DNA of 39,634 nucleotides, taken from Pseudomonas sp. PB101. Its GTDB lineage: Bacteria; Pseudomonadota; Gammaproteobacteria; Pseudomonadales; Pseudomonadaceae. Of the stretch, positions 25,177 to 33,306 are shown piece after piece (position 1 is the first letter of the stretch; each line of letters begins with the position of its first letter). The notes under the pieces are model-generated. The model worked only from the letters and a program-made list of their open reading frames with translations, was not told the DNA's origin and ran no database searches. The stretch is taken from positions 1-39,634 of the forward strand of contig NZ_RWIR01000059.1 of NCBI RefSeq assembly GCF_009764265.1. The letters run 5' to 3'. A program made the position numbers and the translations under genes.

Positions 25177-26279
25177 GCGCGTGCCTCCCGTGCGGTCCGG
25201 ATATACAGCTGCGACCAGCGTTCGGCCAAAGCCTTGAGGTCGTAGCGATCGCGTTGCGTACGTTTTGCGTTGTCGACCAAATAGCCGGCCAGGGCCGGGT
25301 CACGCAGCAGCGTGCCGATCTGGCGGGCGAGGGCGGCGCTGTCGGTGGGCGCGGCGAGCAGGCCGTTGTGGCGGTCCTGCAAGACATCGGGAATCCCGCC
25401 AACGCCGAAGGCCACCACCGGCACCCCGGCCTGCATCGCTTCGAGCAGAATCATCGGCGTGCCTTCGGTGCGCGAGCTGATCACCAGCGCATCGAGTTGT
25501 CGCCACCAGGCGCGCATGTCGGTCTGGTAGCCGGGCAGGCTGATGCGCGCCTGCAACCCGGCCGCGTCGATGCGCGCCTGCAGGCTTTCGCGCTCCGGCC
25601 CGTCGCCGAGCATCACCGCATCCAGTTGCGGGTACTGCCGGCACAACGGGATCAGTGCATCGAGAAACAGGTCAGGCCCCTTTTCGCTGCTCAGGCGCCC
25701 GACATAGCCGGCCAGAAAACGCTGGCGTGCGCCGTTGTGCGGCAGCAGGTCGTTGGCCGCCGGCAGACCGTTGGGGATCACCTGCAATTTGTCCGTGCTC
25801 ACGTTGGCCTGGCGGTGCAGCGCCGCAATGCTTTCGGCGACGCACACCACCCGGTCCACCGAAGCCGTGCGGCACAACTGCAGGCTCAGCCAGGTGTAGA
25901 ACTTCTGCTTGCGGCTGCGCGGGGTGAAGCCGTGCTGGGTGATCACCAGCGGCAGGCGCAACAGCGTGGCGCCCACCCAGCCGAACAACAGGCCCTTGAA
26001 GTTGTGCGTATTGATCAGTGGCCGCTGGTCCCGGCGTTGGCGCAAGTGCCCGAGCAACGCACCCAGGCCCGCGCATCCCAGGCAATCGACGCCGGCCTCG
26101 CGAAAACGCGCGATCAGCGCTGGCGGCGCATCGAGAAACAGCACCTGGTGCTGCCCCGGCGTCGCCAGGCAATGATCCAGCAGCATCCGCTCGGCCCCAT
26201 AGAAGCCGCCGCTGCTGAGCAAATGAATGATCGGCAGGTCGCGGGGGGTGCCGAGCGCCGCGTTCAATTGCGCACCCAA
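25173..26279 (-). CDS. Glycosyltransferase family 4
   Basis: About 368 aa. GT-B fold: IIHLLSSGGFYGAERMLL at the start, YVGRLSSEKGPDLFLDALI, AVMLGDGPERESLQ, and the donor site E-x7-E in EGTPMILLEAMQAGVPVVAF (exactly the conserved block). The start is uncertain: the open frame begins with a TTG at 26279 that overlaps the previous gene by 16 bases, and no good ribosome site precedes it or the next TTG at 26267. Confidence 0.85.
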   Translation of the reverse strand: MGAQLNAALGTPRDLPIIHLLSSGGFYGAERMLLDHCLATPGQHQVLFLDAPPALIARFREAGVDCLGCAGLGALLGHLRQRRDQRPLINTHNFKGLLFGWVGATLLRLPLVITQHGFTPRSRKQKFYTWLSLQLCRTASVDRVVCVAESIAALHRQANVSTDKLQVIPNGLPAANDLLPHNGARQRFLAGYVGRLSSEKGPDLFLDALIPLCRQYPQLDAVMLGDGPERESLQARIDAAGLQARISLPGYQTDMRAWWRQLDALVISSRTEGTPMILLEAMQAGVPVVAFGVGGIPDVLQDRHNGLLAAPTDSAALARQIGTLLRDPALAGYLVDNAKRTQRDRYDLKALAERWSQLYIRTAREARA

Positions 26280-27856
26280 TGCACGAGGGCCGGAACGCTC
26301 CAGTTGCGGTGCGGATTGTTCGGCAGGGTGTTTTGATCGTTGATCACCAGCAGTACCGGCAAGCCCAGTTCATGGGTGATTTGCGCAGGGTGCTTGAAGC
26401 GGTGGTCGAAGAACTCACGCACGTAGACCAGGGCAATCGCCAGCAGCAGACCGGTGAACAGCCCGAACGGAATGATCAGCATCGGTTTGGGAAACGCCGC
26501 TTCGGTCGGTTCGAACGGCGGGCTGAGCACCCGGGCGTTGGACAGGTCGTTGTCGAGTGCGCGCGCGGTGCTGCTTTCGGCGAAGCGCTGGGCATAGGTG
26601 GAGAACGCCGCATGCAGCGCGTCGATCTCGGTGTCCATCTGCCGCAGCTTGCTCTGGGTTTCCTGCAACTGGTGGATGCGGTTCTTGAACTCGGCGATGC
26701 GCGCGGTTTTCTGGTCGATGACCGAACCGATCGTCGCCAGGTCGCTGGTGCGCTCCTGGATCCGGTTGCTGACGATCTTCAAAAATTGCCCACGGGTCCG
26801 GGTGATTTGCTCGCGAGCCAGCAGCATCGGTTCACTGCCGGGCTGAAAGATCGCCAGGTCGCTCATGTAGCGGCTGACCAGGGTCGTCAGTTGCTCGCCC
26901 AGTTGCTTGATCTCGCGGTCTTCGAAAGCGACGTTGTCGACCGTGGTGGTGAAGGTGTAGGGGAAGGTGTAGTCATTGAACCTGGCGTTGTTGGCGGTCG
27001 CCAGGCTGGTTTTCAGGTAGTCGAGCCAGCGCTGGCTTTGCAGCAGCCGGTCCTGATACAGGTTGAGCGCCTGCTCCTCGGTGTTGATCGCGTTGAGGCG
27101 GAAGGTGATCTCTTCCTTGGGGTCGGACGAGCCGATGCTCTCGAGCAAGGACAGGCGATTGGCTTCCAGGCCGTTGAGTCGCACCTGGTATTGCAGCTTC
27201 TTGGTTTCGTAGAAGCTCTGCGGCAGGTCGATCGATTGCATTTCCTGGCGGCTGACCAGGTAGTTCTGCAGCAGGGCCGCGACGAATTTGGTGCCTTGCG
27301 CCGGGTCAGGAAAGCTGTAGACGATCGAGATCACGTTGGAGCCCGGCAAGGTTTCCACCTTGAGGGCGTCGGCCGCTTCCTGCGTGAGCACATCGAGCAC
27401 GGTGTCGCGCACCGGATCGGTCTGTAGCCCGAGCGTGTTGCGCAGCGGGTTGATCATGTGCTCGCGCACGGGGTTGACCACAAACTGCTTGAACGGCTGC
27501 ACCAGCAGTTTGTTGAAGACGCTCACGGGCGGCGTGTACTCACCCTTTTCGCGCAACTGGCCGATGGTCTGGCGAATCAACGCCGGCGAACGCAGGATGT
27601 TGCTTTCGGTCTCCATGTCCGCCAGCGACGGCGGAATGAAGGACGCGTTTTCCTGATTGAGGGTGCTGGTGGCATCCCCCTGGGAGATTTTCTTGGACTG
27701 CACGATCACCTGGGCGGTGATATCGAAGCTCTGCTTGAGCATCAGCGGCAAGACCACGGCGATCACTGCAAAGACCAGGAAGACTCGTTTCACCAACTGC
27801 TTGTTGGCGAAGAAGATCCTGAAGAACTCATGCAGGTAGTTTTCCTTTGGATTCAT
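26264..27856 (-). CDS. Chain-length determinant / polysaccharide co-polymerase (Wzz/GumC type)
   Basis: About 530 aa. The ATG at 27856 is preferred because AGGTGA lies five bases upstream; the ATG at 27880 overlaps the preceding gene without a site. Wzz domain with an N-terminal transmembrane helix (VFLVFAVIAVVLPLML), a long coiled-coil periplasmic region (about 150-450) and a C-terminal transmembrane segment with the Pro-rich PFEPTEAAFPKPMLIIPFG entry. No cytoplasmic kinase domain is fused; that is a separate gene (28924). It controls polymer length and bridges to the outer-membrane exporter. Confidence 0.9.
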   Translation of the reverse strand: MNPKENYLHEFFRIFFANKQLVKRVFLVFAVIAVVLPLMLKQSFDITAQVIVQSKKISQGDATSTLNQENASFIPPSLADMETESNILRSPALIRQTIGQLREKGEYTPPVSVFNKLLVQPFKQFVVNPVREHMINPLRNTLGLQTDPVRDTVLDVLTQEAADALKVETLPGSNVISIVYSFPDPAQGTKFVAALLQNYLVSRQEMQSIDLPQSFYETKKLQYQVRLNGLEANRLSLLESIGSSDPKEEITFRLNAINTEEQALNLYQDRLLQSQRWLDYLKTSLATANNARFNDYTFPYTFTTTVDNVAFEDREIKQLGEQLTTLVSRYMSDLAIFQPGSEPMLLAREQITRTRGQFLKIVSNRIQERTSDLATIGSVIDQKTARIAEFKNRIHQLQETQSKLRQMDTEIDALHAAFSTYAQRFAESSTARALDNDLSNARVLSPPFEPTEAAFPKPMLIIPFGLFTGLLLAIALVYVREFFDHRFKHPAQITHELGLPVLLVINDQNTLPNNPHRNWSVPALVHWVRN

Positions 27857-27872
27857 GGCGGTCACCTGTGAG

Positions 27873-28901
27873 TTAGTCATTGCTGTCTTTGTTGTCGACG
27901 CGGTAGCTGAAGCTCATGCCCACGCCCTGGAACAACACCACGTCGGCCAGTTGCCGGGCGAGTTCACCGGCGCTGGCCAGTTTGGTCTTGGGCACGTACA
28001 GCATGTCGTCCGCTTGCAGGTAGGCGATCTGGGTGGCGTCGCCGGACAAGGCTTTTTCCACGTCGTAACGGTGCGCGACCACCTGATTGCCGTTGCGCCG
28101 CATGATCATCACCGAGTCCAGGCGGGCCTTGACGTTGGAGCCGCGTGCCATGGTCAGGGCCTCGAGCACCGACACCGGACGGCGGATCGGGTAGGAACCC
28201 GGTTGGCCGACTTCACCCAGTACATAGATTTCGTTGCCGGCGGTGGACTTGAGCAGCACGTCCACGGTCATGCGCCCAGGCAGTTTGGCGTAGCGTTTAT
28301 TGAGGAAGTCCTCCAGCTGGTTGACGGTCATGCCTTGCAGCGGTACGGAACCGATTTCCGGGAAGCTGGCGTAGCCGTCGGTGCCCACGGTGATTTCCCG
28401 GCTCATGCCGGTGCCGGGGTGGTTGAGCACGGACTTGAGGTTCTGCTCATTGGTCAGCGGGGTCACCAGGATCACCGACAGCTGATTGCGGTTGGGCTGG
28501 AACAGCTGTTTGCGATCGTAGGCGCGTTGAATTTCCTCCCGTGCCTGATCGCGGGTCAGGCCTTCGATTTTCACCGTGGTGTTGGCGCCCGGCAGTTCGA
28601 TGGTGCCGTCGGGCAGCACCAACTGGTTGCCGTTGAGTTGGCTGGCGGCGGTGAAATTCAGCGCGATCATGTCCCCGGACTGCACGCGATAGGCGTCCGA
28701 ACCACTGGTACTGATGTGGAAGATCACGTCCAGCACATCTTGCGGCCGCAGGGTCTGTTCGACCTTGGGCACGTCTGTGGCCTGGGCGTTGGCCGGCGGG
28801 GCCGTGAGGATCTGCACCGGCATGCTTTGCGATTGTTCGGTGGACGTGCTGGAGCAACCTGCGAGGGGCAGCAACAGCAGGACAAGCATCTTGGCGTTCA
28901 T
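27873..28901 (-). CDS. Polysaccharide export outer-membrane lipoprotein (Wza type)
   Basis: 342 aa. Lipoprotein signal with lipobox LAGC (about residue 16). A poly_export domain (LRPQDVLDVIFHIS, YRVQSGDMIALNF) and SLBB-type repeats (ITVGTDGYASFPEIGSVPLQ and VYVLGEVGQPGSYPI-like block) follow. It forms the outer-membrane channel for the polymer. It lies between the kinase-like gene and the chain-length gene. Confidence 0.92.
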   Translation of the reverse strand: MNAKMLVLLLLPLAGCSSTSTEQSQSMPVQILTAPPANAQATDVPKVEQTLRPQDVLDVIFHISTSGSDAYRVQSGDMIALNFTAASQLNGNQLVLPDGTIELPGANTTVKIEGLTRDQAREEIQRAYDRKQLFQPNRNQLSVILVTPLTNEQNLKSVLNHPGTGMSREITVGTDGYASFPEIGSVPLQGMTVNQLEDFLNKRYAKLPGRMTVDVLLKSTAGNEIYVLGEVGQPGSYPIRRPVSVLEALTMARGSNVKARLDSVMIMRRNGNQVVAHRYDVEKALSGDATQIAYLQADDMLYVPKTKLASAGELARQLADVVLFQGVGMSFSYRVDNKDSND

Positions 28902-28923
28902 GGCGTCATCCTTATCTGGTTGC

Positions 28924-29571
28924 TCACAGGTTTTTGTACAGCCACTTGGGCATGTAGTACTTGCGTCGGTTGAACACGCTGCCGACCAGTTTCGCGCCGG
29001 CCTGGCTCAGGCGCTGGGCCGCGGCCTGGGCCACTTCCCAGCGGGTGTCTTCGCAGCTCACGACCATGACCACGCCGTCCGCCTGGGTGCTGATGACCAG
29101 GGTGTCGGAATCCGAATACACCGCATCGCCGTCGATCACCACGAAGCGGTATTGGCTGACGAGCTGATCGAGCAGCGGGCTCAGGCGTTCGGGGGTCAGG
29201 TGTTCGTTGCCACGGGAGTGGCGGCCGAACGGCAGGACGTGGAACGGCAGGCTGGACACGTTGACCACACAGTCCTGCAACAAGGGCGGGCTCTGGGTGT
29301 TGAACAACAAGTCGCGAAGCCCGCGTTCCCGGGTCAGCCCCAGCTGTTGCGTGAGGTTGGTCGCCGACTGGCTGGCGTCCACCAGCAGCACCAGGCCGCT
29401 GCTCATCTGCGCCAGTTGACTGGCCAGCGCGAGGGCGCTGGTGGTGGTGCCTGCGCCGGGGTTGGCGGCGGTCAGGAACAGGATCCGCAGGTCCTGGTCC
29501 AGCACGGTCGATGTCAGGTTGGACTCGCTCGGGCTGGCAATGCTGAGGCTTTTAGCAGTTGAACCGTCCAT
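28924..29571 (-). CDS. CpsD/BY-kinase-like ATPase with degenerate nucleotide site
   Basis: 215 aa, the size of stand-alone BY-kinases that work with a Wzz-type activator. The P-loop region reads AANPGAGTTTSA (35-46): the invariant Walker A lysine is replaced by Thr42. Walker A' VLLVDAS has only its first Asp (65) and Walker B is VVIDGDA (Asp147). The C-terminus has a short tyrosine cluster (RRKYYMPKWLYKNL). It either works as a regulatory pseudo-kinase or uses a non-standard lysine. It ends 22 bases before the export lipoprotein. Confidence 0.85.
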   Translation of the reverse strand: MDGSTAKSLSIASPSESNLTSTVLDQDLRILFLTAANPGAGTTTSALALASQLAQMSSGLVLLVDASQSATNLTQQLGLTRERGLRDLLFNTQSPPLLQDCVVNVSSLPFHVLPFGRHSRGNEHLTPERLSPLLDQLVSQYRFVVIDGDAVYSDSDTLVISTQADGVVMVVSCEDTRWEVAQAAAQRLSQAGAKLVGSVFNRRKYYMPKWLYKNL

Positions 29572-30318
29572 TTAACTCGCTCCGTGGCCGCTGAACACTT
29601 TGAAAGGGGTTTTCAACAGAATCTTCAAATCAAGCAGCAGGCTCTGTTGGGCGATGTAAGTCAGGTCCAGCTCGACGCGCTGGTCGAAGTCGATATTGCT
29701 GCGCCCGGAGATCTGCCACAGGCCGGTCATGCCGGGGTAGATGCTCAGGCGCGCGAGGTGGTTGTCCTTGTAGCGATAGGCGTTGAACGAAGTCGGCCGG
29801 GGCCCGACAAGACGCATGTCGCCGGTCACCACGTTGAACAGGTTCGGCAGCTCGTCGAGACTGGTGCGCCGCAGGAAGCCACCGATACCGGTGATGCGCG
29901 GGTCCTTGTCGATCTTGAAATCGATGGCGTCGGCACCGTGCTTGTTCAGGTGCCGCAGGGACTCCTTGAGCTCTTCGGCGTTGGTGACCATGGTGCGGAA
30001 CTTGTACATGCCGAACAGGCGGCCGCGGTAGCCGGTGCGCTTCTGCACGAACATCACCGGTCCCGGGCTGGTGCATTTGATGGCCAGTGCCAGGCCCAGC
30101 AGCACCGGCGCAATCAGCACCAGGATCGTCAGCGCACCGAGGCAGGCCAGCACGCGGTTGGTGCGCGACAGGGTCCACGATCGGCCACCGTCGCGACCGG
30201 TCAACCAGCCACGGCCTTGCATGTGAATGGCGGCGTCCATGCGCATGCGGTGCTCGGGGTCCATGCGCTTGTCCCTGCGCATTTTGTCCAGGGGCACACT
30301 TTTCTCATGTCCAGTCAT
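29572..30318 (-). CDS. Initiating sugar-phosphate transferase (WcaJ/ExoY-type)
   Basis: 248 aa; a single N-terminal hydrophobic segment (LACLGALTILVLIAPVLLG) and the polyprenyl-phosphate glycosylphosphotransferase domain: KCTSPGPVMFVQKRTGYRG, MYKFRTMV, RTSLDELPNLFNVV, MRLVGPRP, YPGMTGLWQISGRSN. It transfers the first sugar-1-phosphate (often Glc or Gal) to undecaprenyl phosphate. It is the short ExoY-like form without the large N-terminal domain of WcaJ. Its stop adjoins the start of the next gene. Confidence 0.92.
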   Translation of the reverse strand: MTGHEKSVPLDKMRRDKRMDPEHRMRMDAAIHMQGRGWLTGRDGGRSWTLSRTNRVLACLGALTILVLIAPVLLGLALAIKCTSPGPVMFVQKRTGYRGRLFGMYKFRTMVTNAEELKESLRHLNKHGADAIDFKIDKDPRITGIGGFLRRTSLDELPNLFNVVTGDMRLVGPRPTSFNAYRYKDNHLARLSIYPGMTGLWQISGRSNIDFDQRVELDLTYIAQQSLLLDLKILLKTPFKVFSGHGAS

Positions 30319-30360
30319 AAATCCTCCGCATAGTTCAGCCGCGTGCGGCGTGGGCGATAG

Positions 30361-30480
30361 GCAGTCATTTAATTAATTACGCAATTAATTAATTAGTTGG
30401 TTAGTGCTTGGTTACTACTTAGGTATTACTGGGTTGTTGCCGGGTTAATTACTTTGTTAGTTAATTAGTTAGTTAGTAGT
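30361..30480. repeat. AT-rich TTAA/TTAG tetranucleotide-type tract
   Basis: Repeated attaatta, ttagttaa and ttagttagttag units over about 110 bases between the epimerase and the sugar transferase genes, in a region otherwise above 60% GC. Its right end forms the stop codon of the epimerase. It could contain a promoter, be a binding site for MvaT/H-NS-like silencers, or vary in length. No ORF is supported in the gap 30319-30472. Confidence 0.8.
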
Positions 30481-31477
30481 AAGTGCGGAACCAGGCAACG
30501 AAGTGCCCAAGTCCCTCATCCAGTTCGATGCGTGGCTGGAAATCGGTTGCGCGGGCCAGGTCGCTGGCATCGGCGCAGGTGTTGAGGACATCGCCCGGCT
30601 GCAGGGGTAGCAGTTCGACCCGGGCTTTTTGCCCCATGTGCTTTTCCAGCAGCGCCAGATAGTCCTTGAGCTGCACCGGGTGCTGGCCGCCGATGTTGAA
30701 GATCCGCCAGGGCGCCATGCTCGTGGCCGGGTCCGGGTGTTCGCGGTCCCATTGGTCGTTGGCTTGCGGCGGGCACTCGATCAGGCGCGTGATGCTCTCG
30801 ATGATGTCGTCGATGTAGGTGAAGTCGCGCTGGTGCTCACCGTAGTTGAACAGCTTCAGCGGCTGCTCTTCGGCAATGGCCCGGGCGAACTGGATCGGCG
30901 ACATGTCAGGCCGGCCCCAGGGACCGTATACCGTGAAAAAACGCAGCCCCGTGCAGGGAATGCCGAACAGGTGGCTATAGCTGTGGGCCATCAACTCGTT
31001 GGACTTCTTGGTCGCGGCGTACAGCGACAGCGGATGATTGACACCGTCCTTCACCGAGTACGGTGTGTGCTGGTTGGCGCCATACACTGAACTGGACGAG
31101 GCGTAGATCAGATGCTTGACCGGGTGCTTGCGGCAGCTTTCGAGGATGTTCAAAAAGCCGCTCAGGTTGCTCTCGAGGTACGCCCGCGGATTTTCCAGGG
31201 AGTAACGCACACCGGCCTGGGCCGCGAGGTGGATCACCACGTCGGGTCGTTCCTCGGCAAACAGGGTCTCTATGGCCGTGGCATCGGCCAGGTCAACCGT
31301 CGAGAGCTGGAAAGGGTGTGCCTGCTCCTGCACCCAACGCACGCGATCGTGCTTGAGTTGCGGGTCGTAGTAGCTGTTGAAGTTGTCCAGGCCGAACACC
31401 TGGTGGCCATCGCGCAGCAGTCGCAGCACGCAATGGGCACCGATGAAACCGGCCGCTCCGGTGACGAGAATCTTCAT
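30473..31477 (-). CDS. UDP-glucuronate 4-epimerase-like SDR enzyme
   Basis: 334 aa from the ATG at 31477 (ATGA overlap with ugd; the open frame upstream is the shadow of ugd). Extended SDR fold with GAAGFIGAH (7-15), HLAAQAG (83-89), SSSSVYG (127-133) and the catalytic Y153xxxK157 (SLYAATKK), close to CapI/LpsL enzymes that make UDP-galacturonate from UDP-glucuronate. Directly coupled to ugd, it fits an acidic polymer containing GlcA or GalA. UDP-glucose 4-epimerase is the less likely alternative. Confidence 0.88.
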   Translation of the reverse strand: MKILVTGAAGFIGAHCVLRLLRDGHQVFGLDNFNSYYDPQLKHDRVRWVQEQAHPFQLSTVDLADATAIETLFAEERPDVVIHLAAQAGVRYSLENPRAYLESNLSGFLNILESCRKHPVKHLIYASSSSVYGANQHTPYSVKDGVNHPLSLYAATKKSNELMAHSYSHLFGIPCTGLRFFTVYGPWGRPDMSPIQFARAIAEEQPLKLFNYGEHQRDFTYIDDIIESITRLIECPPQANDQWDREHPDPATSMAPWRIFNIGGQHPVQLKDYLALLEKHMGQKARVELLPLQPGDVLNTCADASDLARATDFQPRIELDEGLGHFVAWFRTYY

Positions 31478-32826
31478 GGACGCACGGCCTCGGGCACGAT
31501 GTGGCGCAAGCCGATGCCGCTGTAATGCAGGCCGGCGGCTGCCACCTGTTCCGGGTTGTAGAGGTTGCGCCCGTCGACGATCACCCGGCTGCGCAGTTTG
31601 CTCGCCAGCAGGTCGAAGTCGACCACGCGAAAGTTCTTCCACTCGGTGCAGATCACCAGGGCATCGGCGTCTTCGAGCGTGTCATCGCGGGTGGCGCACA
31701 GGTGCAGGCCGTCGCGGTAGCCGTAGAGGCGCCGGCATTCGGACATGGCTTCCGGGTCGTAGGCCTGCACGCTCGCGCCTTCGGCCCAGAGCGCCTCCAT
31801 CAGATATCGGCTGGGCGCTTCGCGCATGTCATCGGTGTTGGGCTTGAACGCCAGGCCCCACATGGCGATGGATTTGCCGGCCAGTCCGCCAGGGAATCGC
31901 GCCTTGAGTTTGCTGAACAGGATATGCCGCTGGCTGTCGTTGACCTCGGTCACGCTGCGCAGCAGGCGCAGGGGCATGCCGCTGTGCTCGGCGGTGTGCA
32001 GCAGGGCGCGCAGGTCCTTGGGGAAGCAGGAGCCGCCGAAGCCGCAACCGGGGTAGATGAAGTGGTAACCGATGCGCGGGTCTGAACCGATGCCTTTGCG
32101 CACGGACTCGATATCGGCGCCGAGCAACTCGGTGAGGTTGGCCAGTTCGTTCATGAAGCTGATGCGCGTGGCCAGCATCGCGTTCGCCGCGTACTTGGTC
32201 AGCTCGGCGCTGCGGTTGTCCATGAACATCAGTTTTTCGTGATTGCGGCAGAACGGCGCGTAGAGCTCGCTCATCTGGCTGCGGGCCTCTTCGTCAGCGG
32301 TGCCGACGATGATCCGGTCCGGGCGCATGCAGTCGGCCAGGGCGCTGCCCTCCTTGAGAAACTCCGGGTTGGACACCACCCGTACCTTCAGCGAGCCTTT
32401 GCCGCGGCGTTGCAACTCTTCGATGGCGGTGGCGCTGACCTGGTCCGCCGTCCCGACCGGTACCGTGGACTTGATGATCAGCGTGCGGTCGGCCTCCATG
32501 TAACTGGCAATCTGCCGGGCCACGTTCAGCACGTGGCTGAGGTCGGCCGAACCGTCTTCGTCGGCGGGCGTGCCGACGGCGATGAAGATCAGGTCGGCAT
32601 GCTCCACCGCATCGCTGGCCTGGGTGGTGAAGAGCAGGCGACCGGCCTTGATGTTCTCTTCAAGGGTGCCCGAAAGCCCTGGCTCACTGATCGGTGGCAC
32701 GGCCTGTTGCAGTTGCCGGATCTTGTTCGGATCGATGTCGACGCACAGGACGCGATGTCCGACATCGGCCAGTGCCGCTGCTTGTATCAGGCCAACATAG
32801 CCCGTACCAAATACGCTCACGTCCAT
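31474..32826 (-). CDS. ugd: UDP-glucose 6-dehydrogenase
   Basis: 450 aa. NAD-binding VFGTGYVGL (5-13), NPEFLKEG (153-160), the catalytic Cys267 in CGFGGSCFPKD, and K/N residues of the family. It oxidises UDP-glucose to UDP-glucuronate. GDP-mannose dehydrogenase (AlgD) is excluded as first choice by the overall UDP-glucose dehydrogenase pattern and by the epimerase neighbour. First gene of the exopolysaccharide operon; it follows a 480-base leader region with a candidate enhancer dyad. Confidence 0.92.
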   Translation of the reverse strand: MDVSVFGTGYVGLIQAAALADVGHRVLCVDIDPNKIRQLQQAVPPISEPGLSGTLEENIKAGRLLFTTQASDAVEHADLIFIAVGTPADEDGSADLSHVLNVARQIASYMEADRTLIIKSTVPVGTADQVSATAIEELQRRGKGSLKVRVVSNPEFLKEGSALADCMRPDRIIVGTADEEARSQMSELYAPFCRNHEKLMFMDNRSAELTKYAANAMLATRISFMNELANLTELLGADIESVRKGIGSDPRIGYHFIYPGCGFGGSCFPKDLRALLHTAEHSGMPLRLLRSVTEVNDSQRHILFSKLKARFPGGLAGKSIAMWGLAFKPNTDDMREAPSRYLMEALWAEGASVQAYDPEAMSECRRLYGYRDGLHLCATRDDTLEDADALVICTEWKNFRVVDFDLLASKLRSRVIVDGRNLYNPEQVAAAGLHYSGIGLRHIVPEAVRP

Positions 32827-32881
32827 ATTGGCGTGCCTCGTAAGACGGTGAAGAGTCGGGAAGTAAAACTGTCAAAAGGGG

Positions 32882-32910
32882 TATAGACCAGCCTCGGCAA
32901 ACCGTGTCAA
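32882..32910 (-). promoter_or_regulatory. Possible sigma70 promoter of the exopolysaccharide operon
   Basis: Minus strand: TTGACA (32910-32905), a 17-base spacer and TCTATA (32887-32882). The -35 box is perfect, the -10 box is weak. No -24/-12 element with correct spacing is seen between the dyad at 32938 and the gene. Confidence 0.4.
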
Positions 32911-32937
32911 CAAACCGTCTGTTAAATGGACAAGACA

Positions 32938-32953
32938 CCCCCAAAACTGGGGG
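32938..32953. promoter_or_regulatory. Dyad CCCCCA-N4-TGGGGG upstream of ugd
   Basis: CCCCCAAAACTGGGGG has perfect six-base arms around four bases, as in the dyads at 6123-6138 and 7702-7717. It lies about 110 bases before the ugd start and about 30 bases upstream of the candidate -35 box. A looser CCCCCGATTTTGAGGGG follows at 32991-33007. Confidence 0.55.
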
Positions 32954-33306
32954 GCCAATTGCCATCAAAGTCGCACCACTATTGGGTTTTCCCCCGATTT
33001 TGAGGGGCCGGCGAGAATTCAAAGAAAGCGATAAACGGTCGTAAGCCGCGAAATACAAGGGTTGTAGCAGATCGAGTGTGTCAGATTTGAGTCATTGTTT
33101 TTTTGACGCTTTTCAAAAAGTCAGACAATTTTTACGCACAGATGGCGCAATGCCAGTGTCAAGAATCGACCGACAATCCATTGGCAAGGGGTCATCGGGT
33201 CATTGCAAAATACAATGATCCGACAGGTCGACGGGAGCGCCGGGAAGTGGCATTTTCCTGAGCCGGGCGCCCTTGTGGTCGGGCACCCTTGAGCGGGGGA
33301 GTGGCG

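Larger units (their letters stand above)
32827..33306. other. 480-base intergenic region upstream of the exopolysaccharide operon
   Basis: No convincing gene. Besides the dyad and the sigma70-like boxes it contains an AT-rich stretch with TGAC-N12-GTCA (around 33108-33124) and the inverted repeat GGGTCATTG-N7-CAATGATCC (33197-33221), which may be an operator or a weak hairpin after the acyltransferase gene. GC drops compared with the flanking genes. Confidence 0.6.

Noticed and set aside
31478..31642. Upstream extension of the epimerase gene
   Set aside because: Overlaps ugd, has no family residues, and the NAD-binding motif begins right at the ATG at 31477.
32684..33058. Short minus-strand open frame upstream of ugd
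   Set aside because: It overlaps the start of ugd, has no recognisable domain and covers the promoter region.
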